This document shows, in pieces, positions 7,547 to 15,460 of a stretch of 32,200 nucleotides of DNA. The stretch is taken from the NCBI GenBank assembly GCA_000158135.1, contig DS999531.1:510606-542805 (forward strand). The letters run 5' to 3'. Both the position numbers and the translations under genes were made by a program. The notes beneath the pieces were generated by a model. The model was given only the letters and a program-made list of their open reading frames with translations, was not told where the DNA came from and searched no databases. Source of the DNA: Rhodobacteraceae bacterium KLH11. Its GTDB lineage: Bacteria; Pseudomonadota; Alphaproteobacteria; Rhodobacterales; Rhodobacteraceae. The number at the start of each line of letters is the position of its first letter. Position 1 is the stretch's first letter.

Positions 7547-10006
7547 ATGTCTTCCAGTTTCCCAACCCACGCGCGCGTGGTCATCGTTGGCGGCGGCGTC
7601 ATGGGGGTGGGGCTTGCCTATCACCTTGGCCATGAAGGCTGGGAGGCCGACACTGTTCTGCTGGAAAAGGCCGAATTGACCAGTGGCAGCACCTGGCACG
7701 CGGCAGGGCAGATCACCCATTCGACCTCAAGCTTCGGGCTGGGCAAATGCGTCGACTACAATATCGGGCTTTATTCCGGCGCGCTGGAGGCCGAGACGGG
7801 CCAGGCCGTCACCTGGCACGGGTGCGGGTCCTTCCGGCTGGCCTATACCGAGGATGAGATGGACTGGCTTCGCCATACCCTCTCTGTTGGCCGCGCGCTC
7901 GGGTTTAACATCGAACTTGTCGGACCGGATCGGGTTGCCGAATTGCATCCGTTCTACAATCTGGATGGCGTGTTGGGTGCGCTTCACACCCCGGACGACG
8001 GCCATGTGGACCCGACCAACGTGACCATGGCGATGGCGGCGGGTGCACGTCAGACAGGTGTACGGATCATCCGTCATTGTCAGGCGACCAACATCACGCA
8101 GGCCAAAAACGGTGAGTGGATTGTCGAGACGCCCAAGGGCACCATCACCTGCGAACATGTGGTCAATGCAGGCGGGACCTATGCAAGGCAGATGGGCGAA
8201 TGGTCTGGTCTGCAATTGCCCATGACCTCGATGACGCACCATTATTTCGTGACTGAGCCGGTGCCCGAGTTCGAAGCGCTGGACACCGAGCTACCGGTGA
8301 TCCGCGATGACAAGAAGGTCTCGGGCTATATCCGGATGGAGCAAAAGCGCGGCCTGATCGGGATTTATGAGAAAGAGAACCCCAACTCGGTCTGGCATGA
8401 TCATTGTCCGTGGGATTACGAGAACTGGCTGTTTGATGCGGATTACGACCGGGTCATGCCATGGCTTGAGGAAAGCCTGAACCGGATGCCAATCTTTGCC
8501 GAACTGGGTATTCAGCGTGAGGTGCACGGTGCCATCAGCCATCCGCCTGATGGCAACCCGCTGATCGGGCCAGCGCCGGGCGTGAGGAACTACTGGTGCT
8601 GCTGCGGCACACAGATCGGGATCGGCTGGGGGCCGGGGCTGACGCGGGAACTGGCGCGCTGGATGGTGCATGGCGCGGCCGATATCTCGATGCGCGAATT
8701 CGATCCACGCCGTTTTGGCAGCTACGCCACAAAGGATTGGCAAGTCACAAAAGCGCATGAAGATTACTGCCTGCGCCACGAAATCCCCTTTCCGCATTTC
8801 AACCGGCTGGCGGGCCGCCCGATCAAGCCTTCTCCGCTGCATGATTTGCTGACATCAAAAGGCGCGGTGCATGAAGAGGTCTATGGATTTGAGCGCCCCC
8901 GCTGGTTTGCCCGAAACGGTATCGCTCAACAGGATCACTACGGGTTCCGCCGCACAATCACTGACGAGATGGTCGCCCACGAAGTCAAAGCCGTGCGCGA
9001 GCGGGTCGGTATCATGGATGTCACCGCCTTTACCAAGGTCGAGGTCTCGGGCCCCGGCGCCTACGCCCTGCTGGACCACCTGACCGCAAACCGGATGCCG
9101 CAGAAAGATGGCGCGATCACGCTGACACATATGCTGAACCGTCGCGGGCGGATCGAGCTGGAAACAACCATCACTCGCATGGCTCACGACCGATACTATC
9201 TTGTCTGCGCCGCGTTCTTTGAACAGCGCTTACTTGACCACCTGCGCAACGCGAGAATTTTCGACGAAAATTCTACCGACATCCTCAACCGGTCGTCCCA
9301 ATGGTCTGCCCTGTCACTGAACGGCCCCCGCGCACGTGATGTGTTGGCTGCCTGCACGGATGCTGATCTCAGCAATGCCGGTTTCCGCTGGCTATCGGCG
9401 CGGCAGATCACGGTTGCAGAGCATGATGTCTGGGCTTTCCGTATGTCCTATGCGGGTGAGCTTGGGTGGGAGTTGCACATGCCCAACGCAGCATGTCTGG
9501 ACGTCTACACAGCCCTTTGGGCCGCGGGTGAGCCTTACGGTATTACCGATTACGGCAGTTTCGCAATGAACGTCCTGCGGATGGAAAAGGGGTTCAAAGG
9601 TGCAGGGGAACTGACCAACGAGGTCACATTAGCCGAAGCTGATGTGCTGCAGTTTGCCCGTACAGACAAGGAGTATCTGGGCCGCGAAAAGACGCTGGAT
9701 ACTGATCTGCGCTGGGTTTGCGCATATCTCGAAATCGAGCCGGATGGCGAGATTGACGGGCATGGTGGTGAGGCGGTTTTGTTCAACGATCAAGTTGTGG
9801 GCGCGACAGCGTCCGTGGCCTATGGGCACAGCGTGGGCAAGATTCTGGCCTTCGCCTATGTCAAACCCGAGATCGCACTGGCCGGCACAAAGCTTGAGGT
9901 CGTCCTCCACGGCACCCCACGCGCCGCACAGGTTCTGGGCAAACCCGCCTATGACCCGCAAAGCCTGCGCCCGCGCACAGATGTGTCGCTGGAAGTTGTC
10001 AAATGA
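7547..10006 (+). CDS. FAD-dependent dehydrogenase with C-terminal GcvT domain (dimethylglycine/sarcosine dehydrogenase-like)
   Basis: An 819-residue protein is read from ATG 7547, chosen for its GAAGGAA ribosome site 8 bases upstream. The N-terminal FAD domain begins VVIVGGGVMGVGLAYHLG. It continues with SGSTWHAAGQ, whose His51 matches the residue that links covalently to FAD in dimethylglycine dehydrogenases. A HGAISHPPDGNPLIGPAPG segment (about residues 326-344) closes the oxidase part. The GcvT aminomethyltransferase domain spans about 430-810. Such enzymes oxidise N-methyl groups of secondary or tertiary amines and pass the one-carbon unit to tetrahydrofolate. It is the first gene of the plus-strand arm and probably performs the demethylation following the Rieske step. 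The exact amine is unknown. Confidence 0.88.
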   Translation: MSSSFPTHARVVIVGGGVMGVGLAYHLGHEGWEADTVLLEKAELTSGSTWHAAGQITHSTSSFGLGKCVDYNIGLYSGALEAETGQAVTWHGCGSFRLAYTEDEMDWLRHTLSVGRALGFNIELVGPDRVAELHPFYNLDGVLGALHTPDDGHVDPTNVTMAMAAGARQTGVRIIRHCQATNITQAKNGEWIVETPKGTITCEHVVNAGGTYARQMGEWSGLQLPMTSMTHHYFVTEPVPEFEALDTELPVIRDDKKVSGYIRMEQKRGLIGIYEKENPNSVWHDHCPWDYENWLFDADYDRVMPWLEESLNRMPIFAELGIQREVHGAISHPPDGNPLIGPAPGVRNYWCCCGTQIGIGWGPGLTRELARWMVHGAADISMREFDPRRFGSYATKDWQVTKAHEDYCLRHEIPFPHFNRLAGRPIKPSPLHDLLTSKGAVHEEVYGFERPRWFARNGIAQQDHYGFRRTITDEMVAHEVKAVRERVGIMDVTAFTKVEVSGPGAYALLDHLTANRMPQKDGAITLTHMLNRRGRIELETTITRMAHDRYYLVCAAFFEQRLLDHLRNARIFDENSTDILNRSSQWSALSLNGPRARDVLAACTDADLSNAGFRWLSARQITVAEHDVWAFRMSYAGELGWELHMPNAACLDVYTALWAAGEPYGITDYGSFAMNVLRMEKGFKGAGELTNEVTLAEADVLQFARTDKEYLGREKTLDTDLRWVCAYLEIEPDGEIDGHGGEAVLFNDQVVGATASVAYGHSVGKILAFAYVKPEIALAGTKLEVVLHGTPRAAQVLGKPAYDPQSLRPRTDVSLEVVK

Positions 10007-10127
10007 CTCAGAGAAAACCATCCGATCAGGGTGACGTTCAAAACCGGAAAGTACGCGCGAAAAGCCGACAGATTGGATACCACATCAGATTGCAAAACCT
10101 TCATTTCCCGGCTGAGGAATATGCCAG

Positions 10128-10412
10128 ATGAGATCACCGGCCACCGCAACCCAGATGATTGACGACGCCCGCGTGCGCGTTACCCGTTTTGACTTCGCCC
10201 CCGGTGCCGAAACCGGATGGCACCGCCACGCGATGGATTACGTCATTACAGCCATTACCGATTGCCACATGCTCCTGGAACTGCCGGATGGCACGAACAC
10301 CGCCGTGACCGTTCCAGCCGGGACCTCATATCGGCGCAACGCCGGGGTCGAGCATAACGTGATCAATGCCGGGGACAGGCCGATGTCCTTTGTCGAAGTA
10401 GAGTTGAAATGA
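10128..10412 (+). CDS. Small cupin-domain protein
   Basis: The 94-residue protein has a single cupin fold: GWHRHAMDYVI (cupin motif 1, metal-binding His pair at residues 32 and 34), later VPAGTSYRRNAGVEHNVIN (cupin motif 2, with a His). The start at ATG 10128 has GAGGAA about 9 bases upstream. Its 3' end overlaps the enolase-family gene by 4 bases (ATGA). Small cupins of this kind can be dioxygenases, isomerases or binding proteins; nothing in the sequence chooses between them. It probably acts on the same metabolite as its operon neighbours. Confidence 0.8.
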   Translation: MRSPATATQMIDDARVRVTRFDFAPGAETGWHRHAMDYVITAITDCHMLLELPDGTNTAVTVPAGTSYRRNAGVEHNVINAGDRPMSFVEVELK

Positions 10413-11512
10413 AAATCACCAAGCTTTCACTTTGGTCTGTCCCACTGACCAGCCATGAGACCTATTATATGGCCGACGGTAAAACCTGCGCCACGGTGGA
10501 AAGCCATGTTCTGTGTCTTGAAACGGATACCGGCCTGAAAGGCTGGGGCGAGGTTTGTCCGATCCCGCACTACCTGCCCGCCTTTGCCAAAGGGGTGCCG
10601 GGCGCGGTGGCTGAAATGGGTCCGAAAATCCTTGGCCTGTCTCCGTTCGGGGTGGATGCACCGATGCGCAGGCTGGATGGTTTTCTGCAGGGCCATGCCT
10701 ATGCCAAATCTGTTGTCGATATCGCTTTGTGGGACCTGTTCGGACAAGCCACGGGGCAGCCGGTCTATACCCTTTTGGGCGGGCGTATACGAAAGGACAT
10801 GCCGCTTTATCATTCGATCACCTGCATCGCCCCCGACGACATGGTCCGGATCGCCAAGGCAGCCTATCAGACCGGCATCCGGCAATTTCAGGTCAAACTG
10901 GGGGTCGAGGGCGACTGGCAGGCAGATGCGGAACGGCTGATCAAGGTGCGAGAGGCCGTGGGCACCGGCCCGCTGGTCTACGGGGATTGGAACTGCGGCG
11001 CCTCGCGCCTGCAGGCCACGCGCACGGGACGTGCGGTCGCACATCTGGATATCATGCTGGAACAACCCTGCAAAACGCTCGAAGACTGCACCGCAATACG
11101 TCAGGCCACGGGCTTGCCCATGAAGATCGACGAGAACGCCCACGATCTGGCCACGCTTCTGCGCGCGTCGGAACTGGGCTGTATGGATGCGGTTGCACTG
11201 AAACTGTCGAAGTTTGGCGGGCTCTCTGCCATGCGCCGGGCCCGCGACCTGACAGTGCATCTGGGGGCCGCGATTTGCGCAGAATGCACCTGGGGTTCCG
11301 ATATTGTAACCGCCGCGTCGTTGCATTTTGCCGCCTCCACCCCGCAAGGTTCGCTGATGAACACCTGTGATCTTGCCTCTTATGTCTCGCCTCGCCTCTG
11401 CCCGGATGCTCCGATCCGTTCAAACGGCAGGATTACGCCACCAGAAGGGGCTGGCTTGGGGGTGACGCCCGATCTCGATCTTCTTGGAACCCCGATTTTG
11501 GAAATGGCCTGA
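10409..11512 (+). CDS. Enolase-superfamily racemase/epimerase, close to hydroxyproline-betaine 2-epimerase (HpbD)
   Basis: A 367-residue protein of the muconate-lactonizing-enzyme subgroup. Catalytic lysines are Lys163 (QVKLG) and Lys265 (ALKLSKFGG). Metal ligands are Asp193 (GDWN), Glu218 (LEQP) and Asp241 (KIDEN). From memory, HpbD of Pelagibaca bermudensis aligns almost without gaps over the first 300 residues and uses the same lysine numbers, which supports 1,1-proton transfer (epimerisation) chemistry. The aromatic residues I recall as forming HpbD's ammonium cage (Tyr56, Trp320) are Leu56 and Cys320 here, so the substrate probably differs. It sits between the cupin (4-base overlap) and the class III aminotransferase (3-base gap). 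Confidence 0.85.
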   Translation: MKITKLSLWSVPLTSHETYYMADGKTCATVESHVLCLETDTGLKGWGEVCPIPHYLPAFAKGVPGAVAEMGPKILGLSPFGVDAPMRRLDGFLQGHAYAKSVVDIALWDLFGQATGQPVYTLLGGRIRKDMPLYHSITCIAPDDMVRIAKAAYQTGIRQFQVKLGVEGDWQADAERLIKVREAVGTGPLVYGDWNCGASRLQATRTGRAVAHLDIMLEQPCKTLEDCTAIRQATGLPMKIDENAHDLATLLRASELGCMDAVALKLSKFGGLSAMRRARDLTVHLGAAICAECTWGSDIVTAASLHFAASTPQGSLMNTCDLASYVSPRLCPDAPIRSNGRITPPEGAGLGVTPDLDLLGTPILEMA

Positions 11513-11515
11513 CAA

Positions 11516-12793
11516 ATGTTGAAAACCCATACTCAAGCCGAATGGATCGCCCGCGCACAACAGGTTCTGCCCGCCGGTGGGTTTGGCAATTTCGACCCCG
11601 GCATCCTCATCGCGCGCGGTGAGGGCAGCCGCGTCTGGGACGAGGACGGCAAGGAATATGTCGACTATCTGATCGGGTCCGGCCCGATGTTGCTGGGCCA
11701 CGGCCACCCCGAGGTGATGGAGGCTGTGCTGGAGCAACTGCCCAGGGGCATGACCTTTTTTGCCAATAACAGCAAGGGCGTAGAATTGGCCGAAGCCATC
11801 ATCGATGCCGTGCCATGCTGCGAACAGGTGCGTTTTGTCGCCTCGGGCGGCGAGGCTGATATGTATGCGATCCGTCTGGCACGCGCCTATACCGGGCGCG
11901 ACAGGATTCTGAAGTTTGAAGGCGGGTACCACGGCATGAGCGCCGAGGCGCAGATGAGCCTCGCCCCCGCCAAACGGGTCAATTTCCCCCAGGCCGTGCC
12001 GGACAGCGCCGGTATCCCGCAGGGCGTAGCCGATCAGATGCTGATCGCGCCCTATAACGATCTGGAAGCGGTCGCAGCGCTGCTTGCCGAACATAACGAC
12101 GTGGCCGCCATCATCGTCGAACCCCTGCAACGGATCATCCCGCCCGCCCCCGGCTATCTGCAGGGGCTGCGCGATCTGTGTGACAGGCACAATGTCCTGC
12201 TGGTTTTTGACGAGATCGTAACTGGTTTCCGTCTGGCCTATGGGGGCGCGCAGGAACGCTATGGCGTGACGCCGGATATCTGCACATTGGGCAAGATCAT
12301 CGGTGGCGGCTTCCCTCTGGCAGCACTTGGCGCCAGTGCTGAGATCATGCAGCATTTCGACAAAGACCGGGTCGGCCCGGACAAATGGCTGATGCAGCTG
12401 GGGACGCTGTCGGGCAATCCCGTCGCAGCCGCAGCCGGACTGAAAACGATGGAGATCCTATCGCGCGACGGCGCTTATGATCACCTGCGCAACATCGGCC
12501 GCACGCTGCAGGCAATGCAGTCCGACGCTTTGACCAAAGCCGGTATCGCACACCAAATCTGCGGCGATGAAACCCTGTTCGACATCTACTTCACCGCACA
12601 GGCCTGCCGCGACTACCGCAGCGCGAACCATGACACCCCTGCCCGCAATACACGCTATAATGCGGTCTTGCGAGAGAACGGAGTGTTCAAGTCGCCGGGC
12701 AAGCTCTACCCTTCGCTGGCAGTGACGCAGGCTGATCTGGACCTGACACAAGAGGCGGTGCAGGCGGCTGTTGCGGCGATCCACTCCGACTAG
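11516..12793 (+). CDS. Class III PLP-dependent aminotransferase (glutamate-1-semialdehyde aminomutase-like)
   Basis: The 425-residue protein has the class III layout: SGGEADMYAIRLARAYTGRD with GGYHG (PLP phosphate region), LLVFDEIVTGFR (Asp and flanking residues that hold the cofactor ring) and TLGKIIGGGFPLAALG with the Schiff-base Lys260. It resembles HemL in several blocks. Its place in a catabolic operon and the GGEAD variant of the HemL SGTEA motif argue for an amino-acid or amine transaminase rather than heme synthesis. It starts 3 bases after the epimerase gene, so it likely acts on the epimerised product. The substrate is unknown. Confidence 0.85.
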   Translation: MLKTHTQAEWIARAQQVLPAGGFGNFDPGILIARGEGSRVWDEDGKEYVDYLIGSGPMLLGHGHPEVMEAVLEQLPRGMTFFANNSKGVELAEAIIDAVPCCEQVRFVASGGEADMYAIRLARAYTGRDRILKFEGGYHGMSAEAQMSLAPAKRVNFPQAVPDSAGIPQGVADQMLIAPYNDLEAVAALLAEHNDVAAIIVEPLQRIIPPAPGYLQGLRDLCDRHNVLLVFDEIVTGFRLAYGGAQERYGVTPDICTLGKIIGGGFPLAALGASAEIMQHFDKDRVGPDKWLMQLGTLSGNPVAAAAGLKTMEILSRDGAYDHLRNIGRTLQAMQSDALTKAGIAHQICGDETLFDIYFTAQACRDYRSANHDTPARNTRYNAVLRENGVFKSPGKLYPSLAVTQADLDLTQEAVQAAVAAIHSD

Positions 12794-12855
12794 GTTGACC
12801 TCGCCATGCGACCATGGGAACGATGCCGCATGTCGGGATCAGACAGGATAGCAGG

Positions 12856-13981
12856 ATGAAGATCGAACCTTTTGGTGTCGAAATCTGGATGAACGAATGG
12901 GAAACCAGATGCACTTATAATCTGGCTGAAACCTGCGTCGAAAGCCTGACCATCGCCGGGTTGTTGCAACTTACCGGTCGGAACTCGGATGATCTGTCCG
13001 AGGTGCTGGGGATGAAGATGACTTATGGTGCGATCCGGGGATCGGATCGCCTGCGCGATGCGATCTGTGGCCTGTATGACCGGCAAACCCGTGAGAATGT
13101 CATCGTCACCCATGGCACGATCGGGGCCAACATGCTGGTCCACAAAACGCTGGTCGAGCGTGGCGACAAGGTGGTCGCCGTTGTGCCAACTTATCAGCAA
13201 CACTATTCGATCCCCGCCAGCATCGGCGCTGAGGTGACACAAATTCATCTGCGGGCCGAAAATGCCTATCTGCCCGATCTGGATGAATTGCGCGCCGCAG
13301 CGGTGCCGGGCACCAAGTTGATTGCCATCAACAATCCCAATAATCCAACCGGCGCAGTGATGGATCGCGATTTCCTGCTTGAGATCGTCGAGATCGCACG
13401 CTCTGCCGGGGCCTGGCTGCTATGTGATGAGGTCTATCGCGGCACCGGGCAAAAGGGCTCTGGCATGACTGCCCGAGGCGGTCGCGGATCTTTATGAGAA
13501 AGGCATTTCCACCGCAGGCATGTCCAAGGCGTTTTCACTGGCCGGGCTGCGACTGGGCTGGATTGCGGCAGATCCGGAGGTGATCGAGGCTGTTTCAATC
13601 CATCGGGACTACGACACAATCTCGGTCGGCATGATCGACGACCATTTCGCAGCGCTTGCGCTGGAACACCATGACAAGGTTCTGGCGCGCAGCCACGCCA
13701 TCACGCGCAGCAATCTCGCCCTGCTGGACGACTGGGTTGCGACAGAACCCAGGATCAGCTGGGTCAAACCCAGGGGCGGAACAACGGCGCTGTTGCATTA
13801 TGATCTCAACATGCCCTCGCATGCGTTCTGCGTGAAACTGCTGCAGGAGACCGGGGTTATGTTCACACCCGGCTCGGCGCTGGGGCTCGAAGGATGTGTG
13901 CGGATCGGATATGCCAATACGCCCTCTGTCCTTCGGGACGGGCTGGCGAAAGTATCCGAATTTCTCGCGAAGCTTGGATAA
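12856..13981 (+). pseudogene. Class I/II PLP-dependent aminotransferase disrupted by a +1 frameshift
   Basis: The first part reads from ATG 12856 (MKIEPFGVEIWMNEWE...) to a premature TGA at 13495-13497. The rest continues in the next frame from about 13472 to the stop at 13979-13981. Skipping one base near 13471 (ATG ACT g CCC GAG) restores a continuous 374-residue protein of normal length: NNPNNPTGAVMD, LLCDEVYRG, then PEAVADLYEKGIS and MSKAFSLAGLRLGW with the PLP lysine (about 224). The frameshift separates the cofactor-binding Asp/Tyr region from the lysine, so the first product cannot be active. Whether this is a real mutation or a sequencing error cannot be told here. Upstream ATGs at 12814 and 12823 are in frame but the conserved family N-terminus starts at 12856. 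Confidence 0.85.
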
Positions 13982-14040
13982 CCCCGCCGAGATTTGGGTC
14001 GCCTTGTGTCGGATGGGCGATACCGCGCGCCAAACATCTC

Positions 14041-14055
14041 TGCCCGCAGTGGGCA
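14041..14055. terminator. Weak hairpin between convergent operons
   Basis: TGCCC-GCAGT-GGGCA lies between the end of the broken aminotransferase gene and the end of the HlyD gene, where both transcripts must stop. There is no T tract on either strand, so termination is only suggested by position. Confidence 0.25.
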
Positions 14056-14089
14056 TGGCCACCAACCAATCAGGTCGGCGGCCAATTCC

Positions 14090-15460
14090 TTATTCGATGA
14101 ACGTGCGCGCCAGACGCTCTTTCAAAGGCTGGGCCAGATAGCTCAGCGCGGTGCGTTCGCCCGTGTTCACGAACAGATCAGCGGGCATGCCCGGCACCAG
14201 TTCCAGCGCGGCGATCTGCTCAGGCTGTGCCTGATCCAGCCGGACCTGCGCCAGATAATAGGGCTCACCCGTGCGGTCGTCTTCCAGACTGTCGGCCGAG
14301 ATGTCGGTGATCATCCCGGTGGCTTCCGGCACTTCGCCCTGATCAAACGCTGACAGGCGCACGCGGGTCGACTGACCGACATACAGCTTTTCGATATCCG
14401 CGGTGTTCACCTTGGCTTCGACAATCAGCGGCTGGTCGGCGGGAACGATGTCCAGAATAGGCTCGCCCGGACGTACAACACCACCGGCGGTAAACACCGT
14501 CAGACCCACCACGCGGCCGCTGACCGGCGCTGTCACGGCCACACGCTTGAGGCGTTCGGCGGCACCGACATATTGCGGCTCTAGCGTGGCCAGCAGCGCC
14601 TCGACCTGTGCCAGTTCGCTTGAAACGGCCTCGGCACGCTGGTTTTCCTGCCCGATGCTGGCCAGCTTCAACTCACTAATCTGATTGCGCGCCTGGGCCT
14701 CTTGCGTGATCAGCGAGGCATCAACGCCAACCAGACGCTCGATTTCCACCCGACGGCTGTTAACCCGGTTGGCCGCAACCAGACCTTTGGCCTGAAGGGT
14801 TTCCAGATTGCCCAGCTCCTCACGCGTGATGTCCATCTGACGCGCATTGGCCTGACGCTGAGAATTCAGCCCCTGAATCTGTTCCTGCAGGTTTGCGATC
14901 TGCTGATCCAGCAGGTTCCGCTCGGCCGCGCGGGTGCGGATTTCTGCGTCAAACAGCAGTTTCTGGGTCAGAAATGCATCGTCCCAATCCCTGCTGTCCA
15001 TCTCAACACGTATCATGTCGGCGACATCAGTACGATCAAAGCGGTCCTCACCGCGAATCTGTGCGACCAACCGCGCGCGGCGTACATTCAGTTCGCCCAG
15101 CTGGCTTTTGATCACATCCAGATTGACATCCAGATCGGTGCTGTCGAGCTCTACCAGAGTCTGCCCGGCCTCGACCACATCCCCGTCATTGACCAGAATG
15201 TTGCGCACGATACCGCCATCCAGATGCTCGACAGTCTTGCGGTTACCCTCGACCACGAAAGAGGCAGGTGCAACAACGGCACCGTCCAGTTTGGAGGAGG
15301 CCGCCCAGTAAACTGTACCGCCAACAAAACCGGCCACGACCAACACGCCAAGGATGACAAAGCCCTTGATGCCCGCGCCTGCGACCGTCGGTTCGGCCCG
15401 GTTGAAATCTTCCAAACGCAGAACGCTGTTATCGGGTTCGTTGTAAACTGTAGGGGTCAT
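14090..15460 (-). CDS. Type I secretion periplasmic adaptor (HlyD/PrtE family membrane fusion protein)
   Basis: The 456-residue protein has a short cytoplasmic N-terminus and one membrane helix (about residues 32-54, GFVILGVLVVAGFVGGTVYW). A lipoyl/beta-barrel half-motif follows (DGGIVRNILVNDGDVVEAGQTLVELD), then a long coiled-coil hairpin (about 115-285, rich in Q, L, R and E) and a C-terminal barrel (RVAVTAPVSGRVVGLTVFTAGGVVRPGEPILDIVP). This is the standard HlyD layout. It bridges the inner-membrane ABC exporter to a TolC-type outer-membrane channel, which is not in the window. It overlaps the ABC gene by 4 bases and is third in the RTX-ABC-HlyD operon, so its cargo should be the large RTX protein encoded first. 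Confidence 0.92.
   Translation of the reverse strand: MTPTVYNEPDNSVLRLEDFNRAEPTVAGAGIKGFVILGVLVVAGFVGGTVYWAASSKLDGAVVAPASFVVEGNRKTVEHLDGGIVRNILVNDGDVVEAGQTLVELDSTDLDVNLDVIKSQLGELNVRRARLVAQIRGEDRFDRTDVADMIRVEMDSRDWDDAFLTQKLLFDAEIRTRAAERNLLDQQIANLQEQIQGLNSQRQANARQMDITREELGNLETLQAKGLVAANRVNSRRVEIERLVGVDASLITQEAQARNQISELKLASIGQENQRAEAVSSELAQVEALLATLEPQYVGAAERLKRVAVTAPVSGRVVGLTVFTAGGVVRPGEPILDIVPADQPLIVEAKVNTADIEKLYVGQSTRVRLSAFDQGEVPEATGMITDISADSLEDDRTGEPYYLAQVRLDQAQPEQIAALELVPGMPADLFVNTGERTALSYLAQPLKERLARTFIE

Noticed and set aside
10427..11347. A 306-codon minus-strand open frame opposite the epimerase gene
   Set aside because: No family features, and the plus-strand frame has all catalytic residues of the enolase superfamily.
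11516..12793. HemL (glutamate-1-semialdehyde aminomutase)
   Set aside because: Several blocks match, but the GGEAD variant and its place inside a catabolic operon favour a different class III aminotransferase.
13441..13520. Programmed +1 frameshift in the class I/II aminotransferase
   Set aside because: No prfB-like slippery stop or known stimulatory signal in the 13469-13497 window, and the family is normally encoded in one frame; mutation or sequencing error is simpler.
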